Shown here one piece after another: positions 51,001 through 63,300 of a stretch of 64,000 bases of DNA (position 1 is the first letter of the stretch; the number at the start of each line of letters is the position of its first letter). Source of the DNA: Bathymodiolus brooksi (Eukaryota > Mollusca > Bivalvia > Mytilida > Modiolidae); NCBI GenBank assembly GCA_963680875.1, contig OY804580.1:92719353-92783352 (forward strand). The letters run 5' to 3'. The notes under the pieces are model-generated. The model searched no databases and was not told where the DNA came from. It worked only from the letters and a program-made list of their open reading frames with translations. A program made the position numbers and the translations under genes.

Positions 51001-54000
51001 ATGGGGTTGTTTCTGTTCTACAGGAATGGTTCCTCTATTATGTGATATATCATATTTGTCGTAAGGTTGTTTCTGTTCAACAGGAATGGTTCCTGTATTC
51101 TGTACTATATCATATTTGTCGTAAGGTTGTTTCTGTTCTACAGGAATTGTTCCTGTATTATGTGCTATATCATATTTGTCATAAGGTTTTTTTTGTTCTA
51201 CAGGAATGGTTCCTGTTTTCTGTGCTATATCATATTTATCATAAGGTTGTTTCTGTTCTACAGGAATGGTTCCTGTATTATGTGCTATATCATATTTGTC
51301 GTAAGGTTTTTTTTGTACCAAAGGAATGGTTCCTGTATTATTTGCTATATCATATTTGTCATAATGTTGTTTCTGTTCTACGGGAACAGTTCCTGTATTT
51401 TGTGCTATATCATATTTGTCATAGGGTTGTTTCTGTTCTACAGGAATGGTTCCTGTATTCTGTACTATATCATATTTGTCATAAGGTTGTTTCTGTTTTA
51501 CAGGAATGGTTCCTGTATTCTGTACTGTATCATATTTATCATAAGGTTGTTTCTGTTCTACAGGAATGGTTCCTGTATTATGTGCTATATCATATTTGTC
51601 ATAATGTTGTTTCTGTTCTACAGGAATGGTTCCTGTATTATGTGCTATATCATATTTGTCGTAAGGTTGTTTCTGTTCTACAGAAATGGTTCCTGTATTA
51701 TATGCTATATCATATTTGTCGTAAGGTTGTTTCTGTTCTACAGAAATGGTTCCTGTATTATATGCAATATCATATTTGTCATAATGTTGTTTCTGTTCTA
51801 CAGGAACGGTTCCTGTATTTTGTGCTATATCATATTTGTCATGGGGTTGTTTCTGTACTACAGGAATGGTTCCTGTATTCTGTACTATATCATATTTGTC
51901 ATAAGGTTGTTTCTGTTTTACAGGAATGGTTCCTGTATTCTGTACTGTATCATATTTATCATAGGGTTGTTTCTGTTCTACAGGAATGGTTCCTGTATTA
52001 TGTGCTATATCATATTTGTCATAAGGTTGTTTTTGTCCTACAGGAATGGTTCCTGTATTCTGTGCTATATCATATTTGTCGTAAGGTTGTTTTTGTACTA
52101 CAGGAATGGTTCCTGTATTCTGTGCTATATCATATTTATCATAAGTTTGTTTCTGGTCTACGGGAATGGTTCCTGTATTATGTGCTATATCATATTTGTC
52201 GTAAGGTTGTTTTTGTACTACATGAATGGTTCCTGTATTCTGTGCTATATCATATTTATCATAAGGTTGTTTCTGTTCTACAGGAATGGTTCCTGTATTA
52301 TGTGCTATATCATATTTGTCGTAAGATTTTTTTTGTACCACAGGAATGGTTCCTGTATTCTGTGCTATATCATATTTGTCGTAAGGTTGTTTCTGTTCTA
52401 CAGGAATGGTTCCTGTATTATGTGCTATATCATATATGTCATAATGTTGTTTTTGTTCTACAGGAATGGTTCCTGTATTCTGTGCTATATCATATTTGTC
52501 ATAATGTTGTTTCTGTTCTACAGGAATGGTTCCTGTATTATGTGATATATCATATTTGTCGTAAGGTTGTTTCTGTTCTACAGAAATGGTTCCTCTATTA
52601 TTTGCTATATCATATTTGTCATAATGTTGTTTCTGATCTACATGAACGGTTCCTGTATTTTGTGCTATATCATATTTGTCATAGGGTTGTTTCTGTTCTA
52701 CAGGAATAGTTCCTTTATTTTGTGCTATATCATATTTGTCATAAGGTTGATTCTGTTCTACAGGAATGGTTCCTGTATTCTGTGCTATATCATATTTGTC
52801 GTAAGGTTGTTTCTGTTCTACAGGAATGGTTCCTGTATTATGTGCTATATCATATATGTCATAAGGTTGTGTTTGTTCTACAGGAATAGTTCCTGTATTC
52901 TGTACTATATCATATTTGTCATAATGTTGTTTCTGTTCTACAGGAATGGTTCCTGTATTATGTGATATATCATATTTGTCGTAAGGTTGTTTCTGTTCTA
53001 CAGAAATGGTTCCTGTATTATTTGCTATATCATATTTGTCATAATGTTGTTTCTGTTCTACAGGAACGGTTCCTGTATTTTGTGCTATATCATATTTGTC
53101 ATAGGGTTGTTTCTGTTCTACAGGAATGGTTCCTTTATTCTGTGCTATATCATATTTGTCATAAGGTTGTTTCTGTTCTACAGGAATGGTTCCTGTATTC
53201 TGTACTATATCATATTTGTCATAAGGTTGTTTCTGTTCTACAGGAATGGTTCCTGTATTATGTGCTATATCATATTTGTCATAAAGTTGTTTTTGTTCTA
53301 CAGGAATGATTCCTGTATTATGTGCTATATCATATTTGTCATAAGGTTGTTTCAGTTCTACAGGAATTGTTCCTGTATTATGTGCTATATCATATTTGTC
53401 ATAAGGTTGTTTTTGTTCTACAGGAATGGTTCCTGTATTCTGTGCTATATCATATTTATCATAAGGTTGTTTCTGTTCTACAGGAATGGTTCCTGTATTA
53501 TGTGCTATATCATATTTGTCGTAAGGTTTTTTTTGTACCACAGGAATGGTTCCTGTATTCTGTGCTATATCATATTTGTCGTAAGGTTGTTTCTGTTCTA
53601 CAGGAATGGTTCCTGTATTATGTGCTGTATCATATTTGTCGTAAGGTTGTTTCTGTTCTACAGAAATGGTTCCTGTATTATTTGCTATATCATATTTGTC
53701 ATAATGTTGTTTCTGTTCTACGGGAACAGTTCCTGTATTTTGTGCTATATCATATTTGTCATAGGGTTGTTTCTGTTCTACAGGAATGGTTCCTGTATTC
53801 TATACTATATCATATTTGTCATAAGGTTGTTTCTGTTTTACAGGAATGGTTCCTGTATTCTGTACTGTATCATATTTATCATAAGGTTGTTTCTGTTCTA
53901 CAGGAATGGTTCCTGTATTATGTGCTATATCATATTTGTCATAATGTTGTTTCTGTTCTACAGGAATGGTTCCTGTATTATGTGCTATATCATCTTTGTC

Positions 54001-54900
54001 GTAAGGTTGTTTCTGTTCTACAGAAATGGTTCCTGTATTATATGCTATATCATATTTGTCGTAAGGTTGTTTCTGTTCTACAGAAATGGTTCCTGTATTA
54101 TATGCAATATCATATTTGTCATAATGTTGTTTCTGTTCTACAGGAACGGTTCCTGTATTTTGTGCTATATCATATTTGTCATGGGGTTGTTTCTGTACTA
54201 CAGGAATGGTTCCTGTATTCTGTACTATATCATATTTGTCATAAGGTTGTTTCTGTTTTACAGGAATGGTTCCTGTATTCTGTACTGTATCATATTTATC
54301 ATAAGGTTGTTTCTGTTCTACAGGAATGGTTCCTGTATTATGTGCTATATCATATTTGTCATAAGGTTGTTTTTGTCCTACAGGAATGGTTCCTGTATTC
54401 TATGCTATATCATATTTGTCGTAAGGTTGTTTTTGTACTACAGGAATGGTTCCTGTATTCTGTGCTATATCATATTTATCATAAGTTTGTTTCTGGTCTA
54501 CGGGAATGGTTCCTGTATTATGTGCTATATCATATTTGTCGTAAGGTTGTTTTTGTACTACAGGAATGGTTCCTGTATTCTGTGCTATATCATATTTATC
54601 ATAAGGTTGTTTCTGTTCTACAGGAATGGTTCCTGTATTATGTGCTATATCATATTTGTCGTAAAGTTTTTTTTGTACCACAGGAATGGTTCCTGTATTC
54701 TGTGCTATATCATATTTGTCGTAAGGTTGTTTCTGTTCTACAGGAATGGTTCCTGTATTATGTGCTATATCATATATGTCATAATGTTGTTTTTGTTCTA
54801 CAGGAATGGTTCCTGTATTCTGTGCTATATCATATTTGTCATAATGTTGTTTCTGTTCTACAGGAATGGTTCCTGTATTATGTGATATATCATATTTGTC
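51001..54900. repeat. 3,900-bp (65-unit) higher-order block, copy 2
   Basis: Second copy of the 46021-49980 block, one unit shorter. Both copies carry the same TAG-generating CTATAC unit (48880 and 53800). Confidence 0.88.
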
Positions 54901-56280
54901 GTAAGGTTGTTTCTGTTCTACAGAAATGGTTCCTGTATTATTTGCTATATCATATTTGTCATAATGTTGTTTCTGATCTACATGAACGGTTCTTGTATTT
55001 TGTGCTATATCATATTTGTCATAGGGTTGTTTCTGTTCTACAGGAATAGTTCCTTTATTTTGTGCTATATCATATTTGTCATAAGGTTGATTCTGTTCTA
55101 CAGGAATGGTTCCTGTATTCTGTGCTATATCATATTTGTCGTAAGGTTGTTTCTGTTCTACAGGAATGGTTCCTGTATTATGTGCTATATCATATATGTC
55201 ATAAGGTTGTGTTTGTTCTACAGGAATGGTTCCTGTATTCTGTACTATATCATATTTGTCATAATGTTGTTTCTGTTCTACAGGAATGGTTCCTGTATTA
55301 TGTGATATATCATATTTGTCGTAAGGTTGTTTCTGTTCTACAGAAATGGTTCCTGTATTATTTGCTATATCATATTTGTCATAATGTTGTTTCTGTTCTA
55401 CAGGAACGGTTCCTGTATTTTGTGCTATATCATATTTGTCATAGGGTTGTTTCTGTTCTACAGGAATGGTTCCTTTATTCTGTGCTATATCATATTTGTC
55501 ATAAGGTTGTTTCTGTTCTACAGGAATGGTTCCTGTATTCTGTACTATATCATATTTGTCATAAGGTTGTTTCTGTTCTACAGGAATGGTTCCTGTATTA
55601 TGTGCTATATCATATTTGTCATAAAGTTGTTTTTGTTCTACAGGAATGATTCCTGTATTATGTGCTATATCATATTTGTCATAAGGTTGTTTCTGTTCTA
55701 CAGGAATGGTTGCTGTATACTCTACAATATCATATTTGTCATAATGTTGTTCTGTTCTACAGGAATGGTTCCTGTATTCTGTACTATATCATATTTGTCA
55801 TCAGGTTGTTTTTGTTTTACAGGAATGTTTCCTGTATTATGTGCTATATCATATTTGCCATAAGGTTGTTTTTGTTCTACAGGAATGGTTCCTGTATTCT
55901 GTACTATATCATATTTGTCGTAAGGTTGTTTCTGTTCTACAGGAATGGTTCCTGTATTATGTGCAATATCATATTTGTCATAAGGTTTTTTCTGTTCTAC
56001 AGGAATGGTTACTGTATTCTGTGCTATATCATATTTGTCGTAAGGTTGTTTCTGTTCTACAGGAATGGTTCCTGTATTATGTACTATATCATATTTGTCG
56101 TAAGGTTGTTTCTGTTCTACAGGAATGGTTCCTGTATTATGTGCTATATCATATTTGTCATAATGTTGTTTCTGTTCTACAGGGATGGTTCCTGTATTCT
56201 GTGCTATATCATATTTGTCATAAGGTTGTTTCTGTTCTACAGGAATGGTTCCTGTATTCTGTACTATATGATATTTGTCA

Positions 56281-59200
56281 TAATGATTGTCTATGTTCTA
56301 CAGGAATGGTTCCTGTATTCTGTGTAATATCATATTTGTCATAAGGTTGTTTCTGTTTTACAGAAATGGTTCCTGTATTATGTGCTATATCATATTTGTC
56401 ATAAGGCTGTTTCTGTTCTACATTAATGGTTGCTGTATTCTGTGCTATATCATATTGGTCATAAAGTTGTTTCTGTTCTACAGGAATGGTTCCTGTATTA
56501 TGTGCTATATCATATTTGTCATAATGTTGTTTTTGTTCTACAGGAATGGTTCCTGTATTCTGTGCTATATCATATTTGTCGTAAGGTTGTTTCTGTTCTA
56601 CATGAATGGTTCCTGTATTCTGTGCTATACCATATTTGTCATAAGGTTGTTTTGGTTCTACAGGAATGGTTCCTGTATTCTGTGCTATATCATATTTGTC
56701 ATAAGGTTGTTTCTGTTCTACAGGAATGGTTCCTGTATTCTGTGCTATATCATATTTGTCATAAGGTTGTTTCTGTTCTACAGGAATGGTTCCTGTATTA
56801 TGTGCTATATCATATATGTCATAAGGTTGTTTCTGTTCTACAGGAATGGTTCCTGTATTATGTGCTATATCATATTTGTCATAATGTTGTTTCTGTTCTA
56901 CGGGAACAGTTCCTGTATTTTGTGCTATATCATATTTGTCATAGGGTTGTTTCTGTTCTACAGGAATGGTTCCTGTATTCTGTACTATATCATATTTGTC
57001 ATAAGGTTGTTTCTGTTTTACAGGAATTGTTCCTGTATTCTGTACTGTATCATATTTATCATAAGGTTGTTTCTGTTCTACAGGAATGGTTCCTGTATTA
57101 TGTGCTATATCATATTTGTCATAAGGTTGTTTTTGTCCTACAGGAATGGTTCCTGTATTCTGTGCTATATCATATTTGTCGTAAGGTTGTTTTTGTACTA
57201 CAGGAATGGTTCCTGTATTCTGTGCTATATCATATTTATCATAAGGTTGTTTCTGTTCTACGGGAATGGTTCCTGTATTATGTGCTATATCATATTTGTC
57301 GTAAGGTTGTTTTTGTACTACAGGAATGGTTCCTGTATTATGTGCTATATCATATTTATCATAAGGTTGTTTATGTTCTACAGGAATGGTTCCTGTATTA
57401 TGTGCTATATCATATTTGTCGTAAGGTTTTTTTTGTACCACAGGAATGGTTCCTGTATTCTGTGCTATATCATATTTGTCGTAAGGTTGTTTCTGTTCTA
57501 CAGGAATGGTTCCTGTATTATGTGCTATATCATATATGTCATAATGTTGTTTTTGTTCTACAGGAATGGTTCCTGTATTCTGTACTATATCATATTTGTC
57601 ATAATGTTGTTTCTGTTCTACAGGAATGGTTCCTGTATTATGTGATATATCATATTTGTCGTAAGGTTGTTTCTGTTCTACAGAAATGGTTCCTGTATTA
57701 TTTGCTATATCATATTTGTCATAATGTTGTTTCTGTTCTACAGGAACGGTTCCTGTATTTTGTGCTATATCATATTTGTCATAGGGTTGTTTCTGTTCTA
57801 CAGGAATGGTTCCTTTATTCTGTGCTATATCATATTTGTCATAAGGTTGTTTCTGTTCTACAGGAATGGTTCCTGTATTATTTGCTATATCATATTTGTC
57901 ATAAAGTTGTTTTTGTTCTACAGGAATGATTCCTGTATTATGTGCTATATCATATTTGTCATAATGTTGTTTCTGTTCTACAGAAATGGTTCCTGTATTC
58001 TGTACTATATCATATTTGTCATAAGGTTGTTTCTGTTCTACAGGAATGGTTCCTGTATTATGTGCAATATCATATTTGTCATAAGGTTTTTTCTGTTCTA
58101 CAGGAATGGTTACTGTATTCTGTGCTATATCATATTTGTCGTAAGGTTGTTTCTGTTCTACAGGAATGGTTCCTGTATTATGTACTATATCATATTTGTC
58201 GTAAGGTTGTTTCTGTTCTACAGGAATGGTTCCTGTATTATGTGCTATATCATATTTGTCATAATGTTGTTTCTGTTCTACAGGGATGGTTCCTGTATTC
58301 TGTGCTATATCATATTTGTCATAAGGTTGTTTCTGTTCTACAGGAATGGTTCCTGTATTCTGTACTATATCATATTTGTCGTAAGGTTGTTTCTGTTCTA
58401 CAGGAATGGTTCCTGTATTATGTGCAATATCATATTTGTCATAAGGTTTTTTCTGTTCTACAGGAATGGTTACTGTATTCTGTGCTATATCATATTTGTC
58501 GTAAGGTTGTTTCTGTTCTACAGGAATGGTTCCTGTATTATGTACTATATCATATTTGTCGTAAGGTTGTTTCTGTTCTACAGGAATGGTTCCTGTATTC
58601 TGTGTAATATCATATTTGTCATAAGGTTGTTTCTGTTTTACAGAAATGGTTCCTGTATTATGTACTATATCATATTTGTCATAAGGCTGTTTCTGTTCTA
58701 CATTAATGGTTGCTGTATTCTGTGCTATATCATATTGGTCATAAAGTTGTTTCTGTTCTACAGGAATGGTTCCTGTATTCTGTGCTATATCATATTTGTC
58801 GTAAGGTTGTTTTTGTACTACAGGAATGGTTCCTGTATTCTGTGCTATATCATATTTGTCGTAAGGTTGTTTCTGTTCTACATGAATGGTTCCTGTATTC
58901 TGTGCTATACCATATTTGTCATAAGGTTGTTTTTGTTCTACAGCAATGGTTCCTGTATTCTGTGCTATATCATATTTGTCATAAGGTTGTTTCTGTTCTA
59001 CAGGAATGGTTCCTGTATTCTGTGTTATATCATATTTGTCATAAGGTTGTTTCTGTTCTACAGGAATGGTTCCTGTATTATGTGCTATATCATATTTGTC
59101 ATAAGGTTTTTTCTGTTCTACAGGAATGGTTCCTGTATTATGTGCTATATCATATTTGTCATAAGGTTGTTTTTGTTCTACAGGAATGGTTCCTGTATTA

Positions 59201-59940
59201 TGTGCTATATCATATTTGTCATAAGGCTGTTTTTGTTCTACAGGAATGGTTCCTGTATTCTGTACTATATCATATTTGTCGTAAGGTTGTTTCTGTTCTA
59301 CAGGAATGGTTCCTGTATTATGTGCTATATCATATATGTCATAAGGTTGTGTTTGTTCTACAGGAATGGTTCCTGTATTCTGTACTATATCATATTTGTC
59401 ATAATGTTGTTTCTGTTCTACAGGAATGGTTCCTGTATTATGTGATATATCATATTTGTCGTAAGGTTGTTTCTGTTCTACAGAAATGGTTCCTGTATTA
59501 TTTGCTATATCATATTTGTCATAATGTTGTTTCTGTTCTACAGGAACGGTTCCTGTATTTTGTGCTATATCATATTTGTCATAGGGTTGTTTCTGTTCTA
59601 CAGGAATGGTTCCTTTATTCTGTGCTATATCATATTTGTCATAAGGTTGTTTCTGTTCTACAGGAATGGTTCCTGTATTCTGTACTATATCATATTTGTC
59701 ATAAGGTTGTTTCTGTTCTACAGGAATGGTTCCTGTATTATGTGCTATATCATATTTGTCATAAAGTTGTTTTTGTTCTACAGGAATGATTCCTGTATTA
59801 TGTGCTATATCATATTTGTCATAAGGTTGTTTTTGTTCTACAGGAATGGTTCCTGTATTATGTGCTATATCATATTTGTCATAAAGTTGTTTTTGTTCTA
59901 CAGGAATGATTCCTGTATTATGTGCTATATCATATTTGTC
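56281..59940 (-). other. Stop-free minus-strand run of the 20-residue repeat (1,220 codons)
   Basis: Open from the 61-bp frameshifting unit at 56276 up to a TAG at 59941 (from GTCCTAATG). Same repeat peptide as the other runs. No ATG initiator. Confidence 0.28.
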
Positions 59941-60361
59941 CTAATGTTGTTTCTGTTCTACAGGAATGGTTTCTGTATTCTGTACTATATCATATTTGTC
60001 ATAAGGTTGTTTTTGTTCTACAGGAATGTTTCCTGTATTCTGTACTATATCATATTTGTCGTAAGGTTGTTTCTGTTCTACAGGAATGGTTCCTGTATTA
60101 TGTGCAATATCATATTTGTCATAAGGTTTTTTCTGTTCTACAGGAATGGTTACTGTATTCTGTGCTATATCATATTTGTCGTAATGTTGTTTCTGTTCTA
60201 CAGGAATGGTTCCTGTATTATGTACTATATCATATTTGTCGTAAGGTTGTTTCTGTTCTACAGGAATGGTTCCTGTATTATGTGCTATATCATATTTGTC
60301 ATAATGTTGTTTCTGTTCTACAGGAATGGTTCCTGTATTCTGTACTATATGATATTTGTCA

Positions 60362-63300
60362 TAATGATTGTTTATGTTCTACAGGAATGGTTCCTGTATT
60401 CTGTGTAATATCATATTTGTCATAAGGTTGTTTCTGTTTTACAGAAATGGTTCCTGTATTATGTACTATATCATATTTGTCATAATGTTGTTTCTGTTCT
60501 ACAGGAATGGTTCCTGTATTCTGTACTATATGATATTTGTCATAAAGTTGTTTCTGTTCTACAGGAATGGTTCCTGTATTATGTGCTATATCATATTTGT
60601 CATAATGTTGTTTTTGTTCTACAGGAATGGTTCCTGTATTCTGTGCTATATCATATTTGTCGTAAGGTTGTTTTTGTACTACAGGAATGGTTCCTGTATT
60701 CTGTGCTATATCATATTTGTCGTAAGGTTGTTTCTGTTCTACATGAATGGTTCCTGTATTCTGTGCTATACCATATTTGTCATAAGGTTGTTTTTGTTCT
60801 ACAGCAATGGTTCCTGTATTCTGTGCTATATCATATTTGTCATAAGGTTGTTTCTGTTCTACAGGAATGGTTCCTGTATTCTGTGTTATATCATATTTGT
60901 CATAAGGTTGTTTCTGTTCTACAGGAATGGTTCCTGTATTATGTGCTATATCATATTTGTCATAAGGTTTTTTCTGTTCTACAGGAATGGTTCCTGTATT
61001 ATGTGCTATATCATATTTGTCATAAGGTTGTTTTTGTTCTACAGGAATGGTTCCTGTATTATGTGCTATATCATATTTGTCATAAGGCTGTTTTTGTTCT
61101 ACAGGAATGGTTCCTGTATTCTGTACTATATCATATTTGTCGTAAGGTTGTTTCTGTTCTACAGGAATGGTTCCTGTATTCTGTGTAATATTATATTTGT
61201 CATAAGGTTGTTTCTGTTCTAGAGGAATGGTTCCTGTATTCTGTACTATATCATATTTGTCGTAAAGTTGTTTCTGTTCTACAGGAATGGGTCCTGTATT
61301 ATGTCCAATATCATATTTGTCATAATGTTGTTTCTGTTCTACAGGAATGGTTCCTGTATTATATGCTATATCATATTTGTCGTAAGGTTGTTTCTGTTCT
61401 ACAGAAATGGTTCCTGTATTATATGCTATATCATATTTGTCATATTGTTGTTTCTGTTCTACAAGAACGGTTCCTGTATTTTGTGCTATATCATATTTGT
61501 CATGGGGTTGTTTCTGTTCTACAGGAATGGTTCCTCTATTATGTGATATATCATATTTGTCGTAAGGTTGTTTCTGTTCTACAGGAATGGTTCCTGTATT
61601 CTGTACTATATCATATTTGTCGTAAGGTTGTTTCTGTTCTACAGGAATTGTTCCTGTATTATTTGCTATATCATATTTGTCATAAGGTTGTTTCTGTTCT
61701 ACAGGAATGGTTCCTGTATTATGTGCTATATCATATTTGTCGTAAGGTTTTTTTTGTACCACAGGAATGGTTCCTGTATTCTGTGCTATATCATATTTGT
61801 CGTAAGGTTGTTTCTGTTCTACAGGAATGGTTCCTGTATTATGTGCTATATCATATATGTCATAAGGTTGTTTTTGTTCTACAGGAATGGTTCCTGTATT
61901 CTGTACTATATCATATTTGTCATAATGTTGTTTCTGTTCTACAGGAATGGTTCCTGTATTATGTGATATATCATATTTGTCGTAAGGTTGTTTCTGTTCT
62001 ACAGAAATGGTTCCTGTATCATTTGCTATATCATATTTGTCATAATGTTGTTTCTGTTCTACAGGAATGGTTCCTGTATTCTGTGCTATATCATATTTAT
62101 CATAAGGTTGTCTCTGTTCTACAGGAATGGTTCCTGTATTATGTGCTATATCATATTTGTCATAAGGTTGTTTTTGTCCTACAGGAATGGTTCCTGTATT
62201 CTGTGCTATATCATATTTGTCGTAAGGTTGTTTTTGTACTACAGGAATGGTTCCTGTATTCTGTGCTATATCATATTTATCATAAGGTTGTTTCTGTTCT
62301 ACGGGAATGGTACCTGTATTATGTGCTATATCATATTTGTCGTAAGGTTGTTTTTGTACTACAGGAATGGTTCCTGTATTCTGTGCTATATCATATTTAT
62401 CATAAGGTTGTTTCTGTTCTACAGGAATGGTTCCTGTATTATGTGCTATATCATATTTGTCGTAAGGTTTTTTTTGTACCACAGGAATGGTTCCTGTATT
62501 CTGTGCTATATCATATTTGTCGTAAGGTTGTTTCTGTTCTACAGGAATGGTTCCTGTATTATGTGCTATATCATATATGTCATAAGGTTGTTTTTGTTCT
62601 ACAGGAATGGTTCCTGTATTCTGTACTATATCATATTTGTCATAATGTTGTTTCTGTTCTACAGGAATGGTTCCTGTATTATGTGATATATCATATTTGT
62701 CGTAAGGTTGTTTCTGTTCTACAGAAATGGTTCCTGTATTATTTGCTATATCATATTTGTCATAATGTTGTTTCTGTTCTACGGGAACAGTTCCTGTATT
62801 TTGTGCTATATCATATTTGTGATAGGGTTGTTTCTGTTCTACAGGAATGGTTCCTTTATTCTGTGCTATATCATATTTGTCATAAGGTTGTTTCTGTTCT
62901 ACAGGAATGGTTCCTGTATTCTGTACTATATCATATTTGTCATAAGGTTGTTTCTGTTCTACAGGAATGGTTCCTGTATTATGTGCTATATCATATTTGT
63001 CATAAGGTTGTTTTTGTCCTACAGGAATGGTTCCTGTATTCTGTGCTATATCATATTTGTCGTAAGGTTGTTTTTGTACTACAGGAATGGTTCCTGTATT
63101 CTGTGCTATATCATATTTATCATAAGGTTGTTTCTGTTCTACAGGAATGGTTCCTGTATTATGTGCTATATCATATTTGTCGTAAGGTTGTTTTTGTACT
63201 ACAGGAATGGTTCCTTTATTCTGTGCTATATCATATTTATTATAAAGTTGTTTCTGTTCTACAGGAATGGTTCCTGTATTATGTGCTATATCATATATGT

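Larger units (their letters stand above)
48883..53799 (-). other. Longest stop-free run of the 20-residue repeat (1,639 codons)
   Basis: Minus-strand frame open for 4,917 bp between TAG codons at 48880 and 53800, both created by the same CAG-to-TAG change in duplicated units. The translation is about 82 copies of KYDIAQNTGTIPVEQKQPYD with recurring substitutions: A/V/S after the I, Q/H before N, P/S before V, E/V/G before Q, P/H before Y. If real it would be a very long, extended, hydrophilic repeat protein such as a secreted matrix or adhesive protein. That is inference from composition only. Against it: no ATG, no visible exon borders or non-repeat domains, and plus-strand frames of the same DNA are also open for more than 1,200 codons. 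Confidence 0.3.

Noticed and set aside
49002..52709. 1,235-codon plus-strand ORF of the type VSVLQEWFLYSVLYHICHKV, and many FLFYRNGSCILCYIIFVIRL-type ORFs
   Set aside because: These are shadow frames of a 60-bp repeat whose consensus lacks stops in those frames. The products would be uniformly hydrophobic and Cys-rich. They are broken repeatedly by common unit variants, and the changes are mostly nonsynonymous.
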